A stretch of 64,000 bases of DNA. It comes from DATBDE01 sp045805605. GTDB taxonomy: Bacteria > Actinomycetota > Thermoleophilia > Solirubrobacterales > Solirubrobacteraceae. Location: assembly GCA_045805605.1 (NCBI GenBank), contig JBJMKX010000110.1, positions 4,343 through 68,342 of the forward strand, read 5' to 3'. The notes beneath the pieces were generated by a model, which made no database searches, was not told where the DNA came from, and worked only from the letters and a program-made list of their open reading frames with translations. A program made the translations under genes and the position numbers. Shown piece by piece: positions 1 through 7,857 of this stretch. The first letter of the stretch is position 1, and each line of letters begins with the position of its first letter.

Positions 1-402
1 CGGCCCGCCGAACGCCGCGCGCCAGTTGTTCGGCGGCTCGGGCGTGTCGCGGAGGAAGTAGAAGTCCGGGCGCTCGCGAAACCAGGGGTGCTCGATCGAC
101 GTGTGACAGGGGACGAGATCCATGAGGACCTTGAACCCGAGCCCATGGGCCTGCGCGAGCAAGTCGTCGAAGTGGCGCATGGTCCCGAAGCGGGGGTCGA
201 CGGCGCGGAAGTCGCTGACGTCGTAGCCGAAGTCGTGGTCGGGGCTCGGGTAGAACGGCGACAGCCACACGGCGTCCGCGCCAAGCCGTGCGACGTGGTC
301 GAGGCGGCGGCCGACGCCCGGCAGGTCGCCGAGGCCGTCGCCGTCGGAGTCCTGAAACGAGCGCGGATAGACCTGATAGACCACCGCGCGCTCCCACCAC
401 AT
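1..402 (-). CDS. GH13 alpha-glucosidase / trehalose synthase-like enzyme, 3' end outside window
   Basis: The N-terminal 134 codons of a glycoside hydrolase family 13 enzyme run off the left edge of the window. It opens with MWWERAVVYQVYPRSF, the first beta strand of the GH13 barrel, followed by DSDGDGLGDLPGV, a calcium-loop-like motif of oligo-1,6-glucosidases. ADAVWLSPFYPSP and GYDVSDF come next, then the conserved region I (VLMDLVPCHTS, where the usual N of DxVxNH is a C). These features fit alpha-1,4/1,6-glucosidases, trehalose synthase or amylosucrase-like enzymes acting on small alpha-glucans in the cytosol. The catalytic Asp and Glu lie outside the window, so the exact activity cannot be set. 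The ATG at 402-400 is the first start that keeps the conserved N-terminus. Confidence 0.85.
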   Translation of the reverse strand, partial: MWWERAVVYQVYPRSFQDSDGDGLGDLPGVGRRLDHVARLGADAVWLSPFYPSPDHDFGYDVSDFRAVDPRFGTMRHFDDLLAQAHGLGFKVLMDLVPCHTSIEHPWFRERPDFYFLRDTPEPPNNWRAAFGGP

Positions 403-438
403 GGGCGGGTAGTCTGCTGATCTGGGGTTGCGCACGTC

Positions 439-1038
439 ATGACGGAAGTCCAAGCGCGCGGGCTGCGCGTTCTCACGGCGAACGAGGATCGGGATGCTCT
501 CCAGGGCCTGAGCGAGCTGCTCCGTCGCTTGGGCCATGACGTGACCTCGCGCGCGGTCTCGGTGACCGAGGCGGTCGACCTGATCGCCATCGAGGACCCG
601 GACGTCTCGCTGGTGCGGCTCCACCACGACGACCAGCACGCGCTGGCGCTGATCGAGGAGATGACCGAGAGCGCGAGCGGGCCGGTCATCGCGGTGCTCG
701 ACCAGGCCGACCCGGAGTTCATCTCGGCGGCGGCCGAGCGCGGGATCTCCGCCTTCGCCCAGCCGGTCGACGAGGCCAACGTCCAAGCCGCGATCGAGCT
801 TGCCGTGCGCCGGTACGCGGAGTCCGAGGCGCTCAGCGAGAAGGTCGATCAGCTCGAGACGGCGCTCGAGCGCCGGGCGCTGATCGAGCGGGCCAAGGGC
901 ATCCTCATGGAGCGCCACAGCATCGACGACCGCGGGGCGTTCGAGCTGCTGCGCGGGCACGCGCGGCGCAACAACCGGAAGGTCGTCGACGTGGCGCGCG
1001 CGGTAGAGGCGGGGCGCGCGCTGCTGCCCAAGGACTGA
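439..1038 (+). CDS. ANTAR-domain regulator with degenerate receiver domain
   Basis: 199 aa. Residues 1-115 have a response-regulator fold but lack the phosphorylation chemistry. The position that should hold the acceptor Asp reads DVSLVRLHH, and the conserved Lys near residue 108 is Gln (SAFAQPVD). A short coiled coil (about 117-140) leads into an ANTAR domain (about 140-195) with the ALIERAKGILMER signature. ANTAR proteins bind paired hexanucleotide RNA hairpins in nascent transcripts and prevent termination. A pseudo-receiver implies control by partner or ligand rather than by phosphate. No kinase gene lies next to it. It diverges from the GH13 gene with a 36-bp gap, so the two may share a promoter region. 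The family call is firm; the RNA target is unknown. Confidence 0.85.
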   Translation: MTEVQARGLRVLTANEDRDALQGLSELLRRLGHDVTSRAVSVTEAVDLIAIEDPDVSLVRLHHDDQHALALIEEMTESASGPVIAVLDQADPEFISAAAERGISAFAQPVDEANVQAAIELAVRRYAESEALSEKVDQLETALERRALIERAKGILMERHSIDDRGAFELLRGHARRNNRKVVDVARAVEAGRALLPKD

Positions 1039-1137
1039 CGGGCTTCATGTCCGCACCCTTTTGGGGACCGCTCGGGGAGGGAACCTTGCGGCCATGGTTG
1101 GAATCTGATCGCAGTACTTCTGGCGGCGCTGGTCTAC

Positions 1138-1251
1138 ATGCTGTTGATTGCGCTCACCGGCTCGGCGATCGTCGCCATCGTCGGCGCCATCCTCGTGCTT
1201 CTCGCGGGAGTGCCCACCGGTGGCTACGGGCTCGGACGCCGCTGGGGTTAG
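1138..1251 (+). CDS. Very small membrane protein (37 aa), possibly with a damaged 5' end
   Basis: A reading frame of 37 aa begins MLLIALTGSAIVAIVGAILV, one hydrophobic helix, and ends GGYGLGRRWG. Such one-helix peptides with a Gly/Arg tail are common in actinomycetes. The same frame stays hydrophobic upstream of this ATG (NLIAVLLAALVYM) but has no in-frame start there. A good start (ATG at 1094, preceded by GGGAGGG at about 1074-1080) is out of frame by one base. Either the short form is used, or a one-base indel has broken a roughly 52-aa protein. No family assigned. Confidence 0.35.
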   Translation: MLLIALTGSAIVAIVGAILVLLAGVPTGGYGLGRRWG

Positions 1252-1263
1252 CGCCCACTCGGC

Positions 1264-4200
1264 CTAGAACAGTCGCTGCTGCACCGCAGTTCGGCTGACC
1301 CGGACCTCCGGTGAAGGGAGGTCCGGGGGAGGCCGCAGCGTCATCGACTCGTCGTGCGAGCACAGCGCGGGACGCCCCGGGCACGTCGCGCACAGGTCGC
1401 GATGCGGCTCCGAGGTCGGCGCGAATGCGCCTGACAGGACGCCCGCCGCGAGCTCGGCGACCTCCTGCTCGAGGCGGGGGATGTCTGTCGGAGTGAACGT
1501 CGCCTGCACCGGCTCGTGGGGGCGCTCGAGGAAGCAGTGCAACACGTGCACCGCCGGTGCCCCGGCGCGCAGCGCCGCGAGCGCGTAGACCACCCGCTGG
1601 GTCGCGTAGCTGCGCTGCACGACCGTGGTCAGGTCCTCGCCCTCGATGCGGTCGGACTTCCAGTCGACCACGAGCGCCGATCCGCCGCCCTCGGTCGCGA
1701 GCACGTCGAGGGCGCCGGTCAGCAGGAGTCCCGCGGCGGGCCCGTGCTGCACCAGGAACGCGAAGCCCGCTTCGCGGCGAAGGTCGGCGGCGGCTTGGAG
1801 GCGCGTGGCGACGGCGCTGCCGCGCAGGCCGCCGACGAGGGCGGCGAGCTCGGTCGCCTCGCCGGCGGGCACGCGGTGGCCGGCGGCGCGGGCAAGCTCG
1901 GCGACCTCTTCGGTCGTGGGGGCGTGCGGGTCGGCGAAGTCCGTGCGCTCGAGCAGCGCATGGACGATGGTCCCGCGCACGGTGGCCGGCAGCCCGGGCG
2001 CGGCGGGCACGCCGGGCGGCGCCGGCTCGTCGGGGAGGCCGAGGACCCGCTGCAGGTGGTAGCGGTAGGGGCAGCGCGCGTAGGCCTCGAGCGCGGAGTA
2101 GGAGAGCCGCGTGCCGGCGGCGGCGATCGCGGCGGGCTCGGGAACGGGCGCGAAGGGCGGAAGCTGCGGCGCAGGCGCGGGCTCCGCCACCTCCGCGGCG
2201 ATCGGAGGCGCCGCCTCGCTCTGGTCGGCTGGCGACACGCGCGTGCAGCGGATCCGCACCGCCCGGCCGTTGCGCTCGCGCACCGCGATGCCGCCGGCCC
2301 GCAGCGCGTCCAGGCCGCCGGCGAAGGCGGGCGCGATCCACGCGATCGCCGGCCCCTTCAGCGGGTCGGGCCAGTCGTCGAGGTTCGCCGCGCCGGACAG
2401 GATCAGACGCTCGCGGGCGCGGGTGACGGCGACGTAGAACAGCCGCCGCTCCTCCTGGGCGTCGGCGCGGGCGTCGGCCTCGGCGAGGTTTCCCCACTCG
2501 AAGGCGGGCTCGGACGACCCGCCGCCCAGGATCGAGAGCCGCAGGGCGATTCGCCCGTCGCTCGAGACCTGCAGCGGGCTGCGCCCGTTCGGGCGCGCGC
2601 GGCCCAGGTCGGCCACGCACACAACGGGGAACTCGAGCCCCTTGGCGCGGTGGATGGTCATCAGCCGCACGGCGTGGACGGTGTCTCCCTCGACTGGCGC
2701 TTCGCCCTCCCGATCGCCGGTGGCCTCGCCGCGGGCGAGCTGGTCGACCCGGTCGAGGAAGCCGCGCAGGTCGGGGCCCTCGGCCGCCTCGTGCGCGCGG
2801 GCCAGGCGCAGCAGCTTGCGCACGTTGGCGAGGCGGCGCGCGCCGCCGGGAGCGCGAAGCAGCGCGAGGTCGTAGCCGGTGCGCTCGAGGGCACGGTCGA
2901 GCAGCTCCTCGAGCGAGCGGCGCGCGGCGCCCGCCCGCTCGGCGACGAGCGTGTCCACCAAGCTGCGAAGGCCGGGGTCGTCCATCGTGCGGAGCGCGTC
3001 CCAGGCGCTGGTCTCCGTGCGGCGGGCGGCCGCCTTGATGAGCACGAGGGTGTCGCTCATGGCGCCCACCAGCGGCGAGGCGAGCACCTCCCACATCCGC
3101 GGCTCGTCGTACGGATTGGCCAACAGGGCGAGCCAGGCGACGAGGTCCTGGACCTCGCGGGCCGTCCAGAACCCGCGCCCGCCGATCAGGTAGGTGGGGA
3201 CGTCGCGGTCGGCCAGGGCGCGCTCGTAGAGGGCCATGTCGCCGGTCGCCCGCAGGAGCACCACGACGTCGCCGGGCGCACGCCCGGCGTCCAGTTCGGC
3301 GCGGACGCGGTCGGCCAGCGCTCGGGCCTCGGCCTGCCGCCAGGCGGGCGCGCCGCCGCCGTCAGCGTCCTCCCAGCCCTCGTGGTCGCAGAGCAGGAGC
3401 TCGACCGCCGGGTCGGGGTCGGGCGCGTCGGCGTCCTCCCGCCCGGCCTCCAGCGGCAGGAAGCCGCCATCGCCGAAGGCCTCGCCGAAACCCAGGTCGA
3501 TGGCGTCCAGCAGCTCGCGCCGGCCGCGGAAGTTCGTCTGCAGAGTTGCGTGACGCCCTTGCTCGCGCAGCTGTGCCGCGGCCCGGTCGAAGATCCCCAC
3601 GTCGGCGTGACGGAAGCCGTAGATCGACTGCATTCGGTCGCCGACCGCGAACAGGCGGTCGCGCCCGAGGAGGTCGAGGATCTCCGCCTGCAGCGGGTTG
3701 ACGTCCTGGAACTCGTCGACCATGACGGCGTCGAAGCGTCCGGCCCAGCGGGCGCGCACGTCGTCGCGACGCACGAGCAGGTCGCGCACGCCGAGCTCGA
3801 GGTCCTCGAAGTCCAGGCCCGCCTCGGCGCGCTTGAGCTCGGCGTAGCGGGCGGCGAAGGCGCGCAGAAGGTCGTCGAGCACGGTCCACGCTGCCATGGC
3901 CCGCTCGTCCACGACGGCCTGGCGCCAGGCGGCGAGCGCAGCGCGGTAGCGCTCGCAGGCGGGCGAGCTCAACGCGGCGGCCCCGTTGGCCGGCAGGCGG
4001 AGCTTGTCGAGGGCCTCGGGCCTCGGGCGTCGGGCGTCGGCGGCGGTGGCGAGCTCGATGGCGGAGGCGAGCGCTTCGCGGGCGGCATCGACCGACTTGC
4101 ACGAGGATGCGGTCTCCAGCTCTGCGGCCGCGGCCACGGCGGCGTCGCGACCGGCGGCGGCCCCACGCGCGATGTCGACCGCGGGGGCCGCCGGCAGCCT

Positions 4201-4740
4201 CGGCTCGGTCGCTCCCGCCGAGCGCAACTGGCCGTGGACGCCGAGGATCATGCCGCGCATGCGGGCGGGCCCGTAGGCGGCGACCACGTCCAGGGCACCG
4301 TGGTGGCCGTCCGGCCCGAGCACCGCGCGCAGGGCGGCGTCGAAGGCGGCGACGCGCACACGGCCGGCCTCGCGTTCGTCCAGCACGGTGGCGTAGGGGT
4401 CGAGCCCGGCATCGAGCGCGTGGGCGCGCAGCAGCCGGGCGCAGAACCCGTGGATGGTCGAGACGGCGGCGGCCTCGGCCTCCCGCGCCAGGTCGCGGCG
4501 ACCGGCGTCGAGCAGCCGCGCACGCAGGCGCTGCTTGAGCTCCTCGGCCGCCTTCTCGGTGAAGGTGATCGCGAGGATGCGATCCACCGGCACGCGGTCC
4601 TCCAGCACGGTCGCCGCGAAGCGCTCGACCATGACCGAGGTCTTGCCCGAGCCGGCGCCGGCCGCGAGCAGCAGCGGACCGTCGCGCTGCTCCACGGCGA
4701 AGCGCTGCTCGGGGGCGAGAGGCGGGCGCCGCGCGCTCAG
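1264..4740 (-). CDS. addA: AddA-like UvrD-type helicase with C-terminal PD-(D/E)XK nuclease
   Basis: About 1,160 aa. It carries a full set of superfamily 1 helicase motifs: AGAGSGKT (Walker A), TFTEKAAEELKQR (Ia), VDEFQDVN (II), GDRMQSIYGFRH (III), QTNFRG (IV), TIHRAKGLEFP (V) and YVAVTRARERL (VI). The C-terminal RecB-type nuclease has GTIVHALLE and VVDWKSD. A Cys in EAYARCPYRY and a late Cx2Cx6C (CATCPGRPALC) match the iron-staple layout usually described for AddB. Paired with addB it would resect double-strand breaks for recombination. The stop of addB overlaps this start. GGAGGG at 4751-4746 sits 5 nt before a CTG at 4740, so I place the start there; a GTG at 4758 or at 4803 is the alternative. 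Helicase-nuclease call is secure; AddA versus AdnA-type naming is less so. Confidence 0.9.
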   Translation of the reverse strand: MSARRPPLAPEQRFAVEQRDGPLLLAAGAGSGKTSVMVERFAATVLEDRVPVDRILAITFTEKAAEELKQRLRARLLDAGRRDLAREAEAAAVSTIHGFCARLLRAHALDAGLDPYATVLDEREAGRVRVAAFDAALRAVLGPDGHHGALDVVAAYGPARMRGMILGVHGQLRSAGATEPRLPAAPAVDIARGAAAGRDAAVAAAAELETASSCKSVDAAREALASAIELATAADARRPRPEALDKLRLPANGAAALSSPACERYRAALAAWRQAVVDERAMAAWTVLDDLLRAFAARYAELKRAEAGLDFEDLELGVRDLLVRRDDVRARWAGRFDAVMVDEFQDVNPLQAEILDLLGRDRLFAVGDRMQSIYGFRHADVGIFDRAAAQLREQGRHATLQTNFRGRRELLDAIDLGFGEAFGDGGFLPLEAGREDADAPDPDPAVELLLCDHEGWEDADGGGAPAWRQAEARALADRVRAELDAGRAPGDVVVLLRATGDMALYERALADRDVPTYLIGGRGFWTAREVQDLVAWLALLANPYDEPRMWEVLASPLVGAMSDTLVLIKAAARRTETSAWDALRTMDDPGLRSLVDTLVAERAGAARRSLEELLDRALERTGYDLALLRAPGGARRLANVRKLLRLARAHEAAEGPDLRGFLDRVDQLARGEATGDREGEAPVEGDTVHAVRLMTIHRAKGLEFPVVCVADLGRARPNGRSPLQVSSDGRIALRLSILGGGSSEPAFEWGNLAEADARADAQEERRLFYVAVTRARERLILSGAANLDDWPDPLKGPAIAWIAPAFAGGLDALRAGGIAVRERNGRAVRIRCTRVSPADQSEAAPPIAAEVAEPAPAPQLPPFAPVPEPAAIAAAGTRLSYSALEAYARCPYRYHLQRVLGLPDEPAPPGVPAAPGLPATVRGTIVHALLERTDFADPHAPTTEEVAELARAAGHRVPAGEATELAALVGGLRGSAVATRLQAAADLRREAGFAFLVQHGPAAGLLLTGALDVLATEGGGSALVVDWKSDRIEGEDLTTVVQRSYATQRVVYALAALRAGAPAVHVLHCFLERPHEPVQATFTPTDIPRLEQEVAELAAGVLSGAFAPTSEPHRDLCATCPGRPALCSHDESMTLRPPPDLPSPEVRVSRTAVQQRLF

Positions 4741-7604
4741 GGCTGCCCTCCGCGGCACACGCCCGGGTACGCGCATCCGCGCGGGGAGCACGTCGCCGGG
4801 CACGGGCGCAGCTCCCCCGCCGCCAGCTGGTCGGCAAGTGCCGACGCTCTGGCCTCGGCCGCCTCGAGCGTCGCCTCGAATGCCTCGGCGTCCTTGACGT
4901 CGTTGCCGACGCAGCCGCCCACGCGCTCGGCCGCGTCCTCTCGCACGAGACCGCGCGCCCGCAGGTCACTGCCGGACAGCGGCTGGTAGAGGCCGGCGAC
5001 CGGCCGCAGGCCCAGCAGCCGTTGCACGGCGAGCATGTAGAGGGCGACCTGCAGGCGTGTGTCGCGCTCCCACGCGTCGACGGGGTGGCGGTCGCGCGCC
5101 TTGTAGTCGCGCACGACCGCCTCGCCCCGCTCGTGGTCGACATCCACTCGGTCGATCTGGCCGCGCAGGGTTACGCGGCCAGCCGCGAGCTCCACCACCG
5201 GCAGGTCGTGCTCCTCGCGTCCGAAGCCGACCTCGAAGTGCTCGGGCTCGAGGGCAGTGGGGCAGCTCGTCTCGTGCTCGAGCGTGCGACGGAGATCGGC
5301 TTCGACGCCGCGCAGCAGGGCGGCCCGCACCGCCGGGTCGGGATGGAGGGCGATGTCGGGGGCGTGCTGGGCCAGGGCCTCGTCGAGCGCCTCGAGCGCA
5401 TCCGGCAGGCTCGCCTTGTCCACCCGCGCCGACCCCCGCCGCTCGCGCAGTCGCTGGAACGCGGTCGCCAGCGTGCGGTGGGCGAGGCTGCCACGCAGCA
5501 GCGCCGGCGAATCGGGCTCGAGCGCCCGCGGACGCAGGTGGTGATCGACGAGCCAGCGCACCGGGCAGCCGGCATAGGACTCGAGGCCGCTGGCCGACAT
5601 CGCCGGCTGCTCGACCAGGGCAGCGCGCGCCGCCTCGGTGATCAGGCTGCCGAGCACGGGCGGCGCCTGCGGCGGCCCCGCGGCGGCCAGGGCGCGGTCG
5701 CGTTCCGCCGGCGTCGGCGCGCTTTCGAGCGGCCACGCCACCTCTGCCAGCGGGCGGCAGCGGACGGCGAGCGGCGTGTCGAACAGGGCGCGGACGTCGT
5801 CGAGGAAGAACGACGGCGTGGCCAGACCGCCCTCCTCGTCGGCCGTTCGGTGGCTGAGCACCAGCCGCTCGGTCGGCCGCGACGCGCAGGCGTAGAAGAG
5901 GTGGCGTTCGTCGGCCAGGGCGTCGCGCGAGGCGAGGGGCAGGCCGGCGTCGGCCAGGCGGGCGCGGAGCGCGTCGTCGAGGAACGGATCGGGCGGATGG
6001 ACCCGAGGCAGCTCGCCCTCCTGCAGGCCGGCCACGATGACCACGCGGTAGCGGCGCGCGCGAACCGAGAGGGGGTCGCTGACCTCCACCGCCCCCGGCC
6101 GCGGCCCCTCACCGATCCTCACCGGCAGCGCCGCAAGCAGGTCGAGGGTCTCGGAAGGGGAAGCGGGCGGCAACGAGGGATCGACCAGCTCCGCGAGGGC
6201 GCCGCGGGCGGCGGCTGCCGCGCGGGCGTCGACCCGCTCGGGTCCGTCCAGCACGGCGGCGCCGCGTTTGCGCGGCGCGGCCAGCAGGCGGCCGATCGCA
6301 CGGTCGAGGCGCTCGGCCAGAGCCCGCGGGCCGGCGGCGGCGGCGTCGGCGGTGCGGTCGAGCTCGTCGAGCGGGAAGTGGCGCTCCTCGAACCGCTTCC
6401 GCGCCGTCGCGCCGTCGCGGGCGCCCTCGCGGCGCAGCCGCGCCTCGAGCCCGTCGGCGAGCTCCGGGCGGTCGAGCACGCCGGGCGCACGGAGCCACGC
6501 CAGCAGGTCGGCGACCTCGCCCCCGCCGAGTGCGCAGCGCAGCATGCCGCACAGCGCCCGGCCGAGCACCGTGTGCCCGAACGGCACCGTCCGCCGCAGC
6601 ACGAACGGCACGCCGTAGGCGTGAAGGACGCGCTCGAGCAGCGGGCCCGAGCGGTCGGGGGCGCGCACCACCAGCGCGACCTGCTCCGCCGGCACGCCGG
6701 CGCGCAGCGCGTCGAGGACCTCGGCCGCGACGAGCTCGGCCTCCGCTCGCTCGCCGCCGGCTTCGAGCAGGACGATCCCCTCCGGATCCCCGACCGGAGC
6801 GGCACCGTCTTCGAACAGGTGCCGCTCGAGGTGATGGAGCGCCTCGCGCGCGGGGGCGGCGTAGTGGTCGGCCAGTGCCGGGAGGGCGACGTGCTCGTCG
6901 GCGTCCGGAAGCAGGGCGTGCGCGGCGCGATCGCGCGCGGCGAAGGCGGCGCGGCCCGTCTCCCACGTCAGCGCCACCGTCACCTCGCAACGGGCGGCGA
7001 GGGCCCGGATCGCGCGCACCTGCAGCGGCGTGAGGTCGTCGAACCCGTACAGCAGCACCGGTCGGCCCGGCCAGCGGTCGGGCGCGGCCTCGAGGCCCGC
7101 GACCGCCCGGGCGGCGAGCCGCTCGGCGTCGTCGCGCCCGAGCCGGTCGAGCCGGGCATGGTAGGCGGCGACGAGCGCACCCAGCTCCCGCGCGCGGCCG
7201 GGGAGCGCTGCGCGGAACGCCTCCGGCGAGACGCCGGCGCGCCCGAGCTCGGCGATCAGCGCGCCGGCCGCAGCGGCAAAGCCGCGGGACTCGGCCGATG
7301 CCCGCAGCTCGCGTAGCCCGGCGTCGCGGACGGCGGCGACGACCACGCGCTCGCGCGCCACCGGCCCGAGCGGCCGTCCCTCCACGCCGGCGGCCTCGGC
7401 GATCGAGCGCACCAGCGAGCCGAACGGCACGACGCTCCCCCCCACCAGCGGCCCACCGGCGGCGAGCTCGCGCTGGAAGTGGTCGACATCGGCCGCCGTG
7501 GGGACGACGAGCAGCGGCGCCCGATCGAGCACCGCGCGGAAGCGGCCGAGGACCTCGCCCGCCTTGGCGGCGTTGGCTGGACCGGTGATGAGCCTGAGCG
7601 GCAT
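4737..7604 (-). CDS. addB: AddB-like helicase-nuclease subunit with Fe-S cysteines
   Basis: 955 aa. The N-terminal ATPase-like half has a degraded Walker A (TGPANAAKAG), as expected for the inactive motor of AddB. Remnants of helicase motifs V/VI remain, such as LFYACASRPTERLVLSHR. The C-terminal nuclease shows GSLAHRTLA and GQIDRVDVD followed by VVRDYKARD, the PD-(D/E)XK core. Cys at about residue 678 (SYAGCPVRW) and Cys 939, 944 and 950 (with Cys 935 nearby) form the iron-staple pattern that holds a 4Fe-4S cluster around the nuclease. It is the first gene of the pair, and its TGA overlaps the start of the AddA partner. Together they process DNA ends for RecA loading. A RecB/Cas4-type annotation would be equivalent for the nuclease part. 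Confidence 0.85.
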   Translation of the reverse strand: MPLRLITGPANAAKAGEVLGRFRAVLDRAPLLVVPTAADVDHFQRELAAGGPLVGGSVVPFGSLVRSIAEAAGVEGRPLGPVARERVVVAAVRDAGLRELRASAESRGFAAAAGALIAELGRAGVSPEAFRAALPGRARELGALVAAYHARLDRLGRDDAERLAARAVAGLEAAPDRWPGRPVLLYGFDDLTPLQVRAIRALAARCEVTVALTWETGRAAFAARDRAAHALLPDADEHVALPALADHYAAPAREALHHLERHLFEDGAAPVGDPEGIVLLEAGGERAEAELVAAEVLDALRAGVPAEQVALVVRAPDRSGPLLERVLHAYGVPFVLRRTVPFGHTVLGRALCGMLRCALGGGEVADLLAWLRAPGVLDRPELADGLEARLRREGARDGATARKRFEERHFPLDELDRTADAAAAGPRALAERLDRAIGRLLAAPRKRGAAVLDGPERVDARAAAAARGALAELVDPSLPPASPSETLDLLAALPVRIGEGPRPGAVEVSDPLSVRARRYRVVIVAGLQEGELPRVHPPDPFLDDALRARLADAGLPLASRDALADERHLFYACASRPTERLVLSHRTADEEGGLATPSFFLDDVRALFDTPLAVRCRPLAEVAWPLESAPTPAERDRALAAAGPPQAPPVLGSLITEAARAALVEQPAMSASGLESYAGCPVRWLVDHHLRPRALEPDSPALLRGSLAHRTLATAFQRLRERRGSARVDKASLPDALEALDEALAQHAPDIALHPDPAVRAALLRGVEADLRRTLEHETSCPTALEPEHFEVGFGREEHDLPVVELAAGRVTLRGQIDRVDVDHERGEAVVRDYKARDRHPVDAWERDTRLQVALYMLAVQRLLGLRPVAGLYQPLSGSDLRARGLVREDAAERVGGCVGNDVKDAEAFEATLEAAEARASALADQLAAGELRPCPATCSPRGCAYPGVCRGGQP

Positions 7605-7713
7605 GGGGACCGTTCATCGTCGCGCGCGGAGCGGACGGTGTGGCGGAGAGCCTTCGGTGGGCTGTCGTCGCCCCGGCGAACGGCGGGCGACGAAAGAGGG
7701 CGCGGGTGGAACC

Positions 7714-7737
7714 TTTTGGCCCCTATAGGGGACAAAA
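7714..7737. repeat. 24-bp near-perfect palindrome in the topB-addB gap
   Basis: A 12-bp perfect palindrome (CCCCTATAGGGG at 7720-7731) is extended on both sides to 24 bp with a single mismatched pair, TTTTGG on the left and GACAAAA on the right. It lies between the end of the topoisomerase gene and the start of addB, both transcribed leftward. In the 253-bp gap (7605-7857) I find no convincing gene. The element could be a transcription terminator for the topoisomerase gene or a dimeric-protein operator for addB. Confidence 0.5.
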
Positions 7738-7857
7738 CCTTCCATTCATCGAACCCCCGGGCCCCGACGATCCACCCTCGTCGCCGCCGTTCCAACGCGG
7801 TCCCGCGCGGAGCCGCCACAGAGGGCCGGCCGCCACAGGCGGCTGAGCGCCACGCCC

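Noticed and set aside
1516..4989. A 1,157-codon open frame on the plus strand opposite addA
   Set aside because: It is a frame shadow of a high-GC gene: composition is Gly/Val/Ala/Arg-rich without domains, while the minus strand has every helicase motif.
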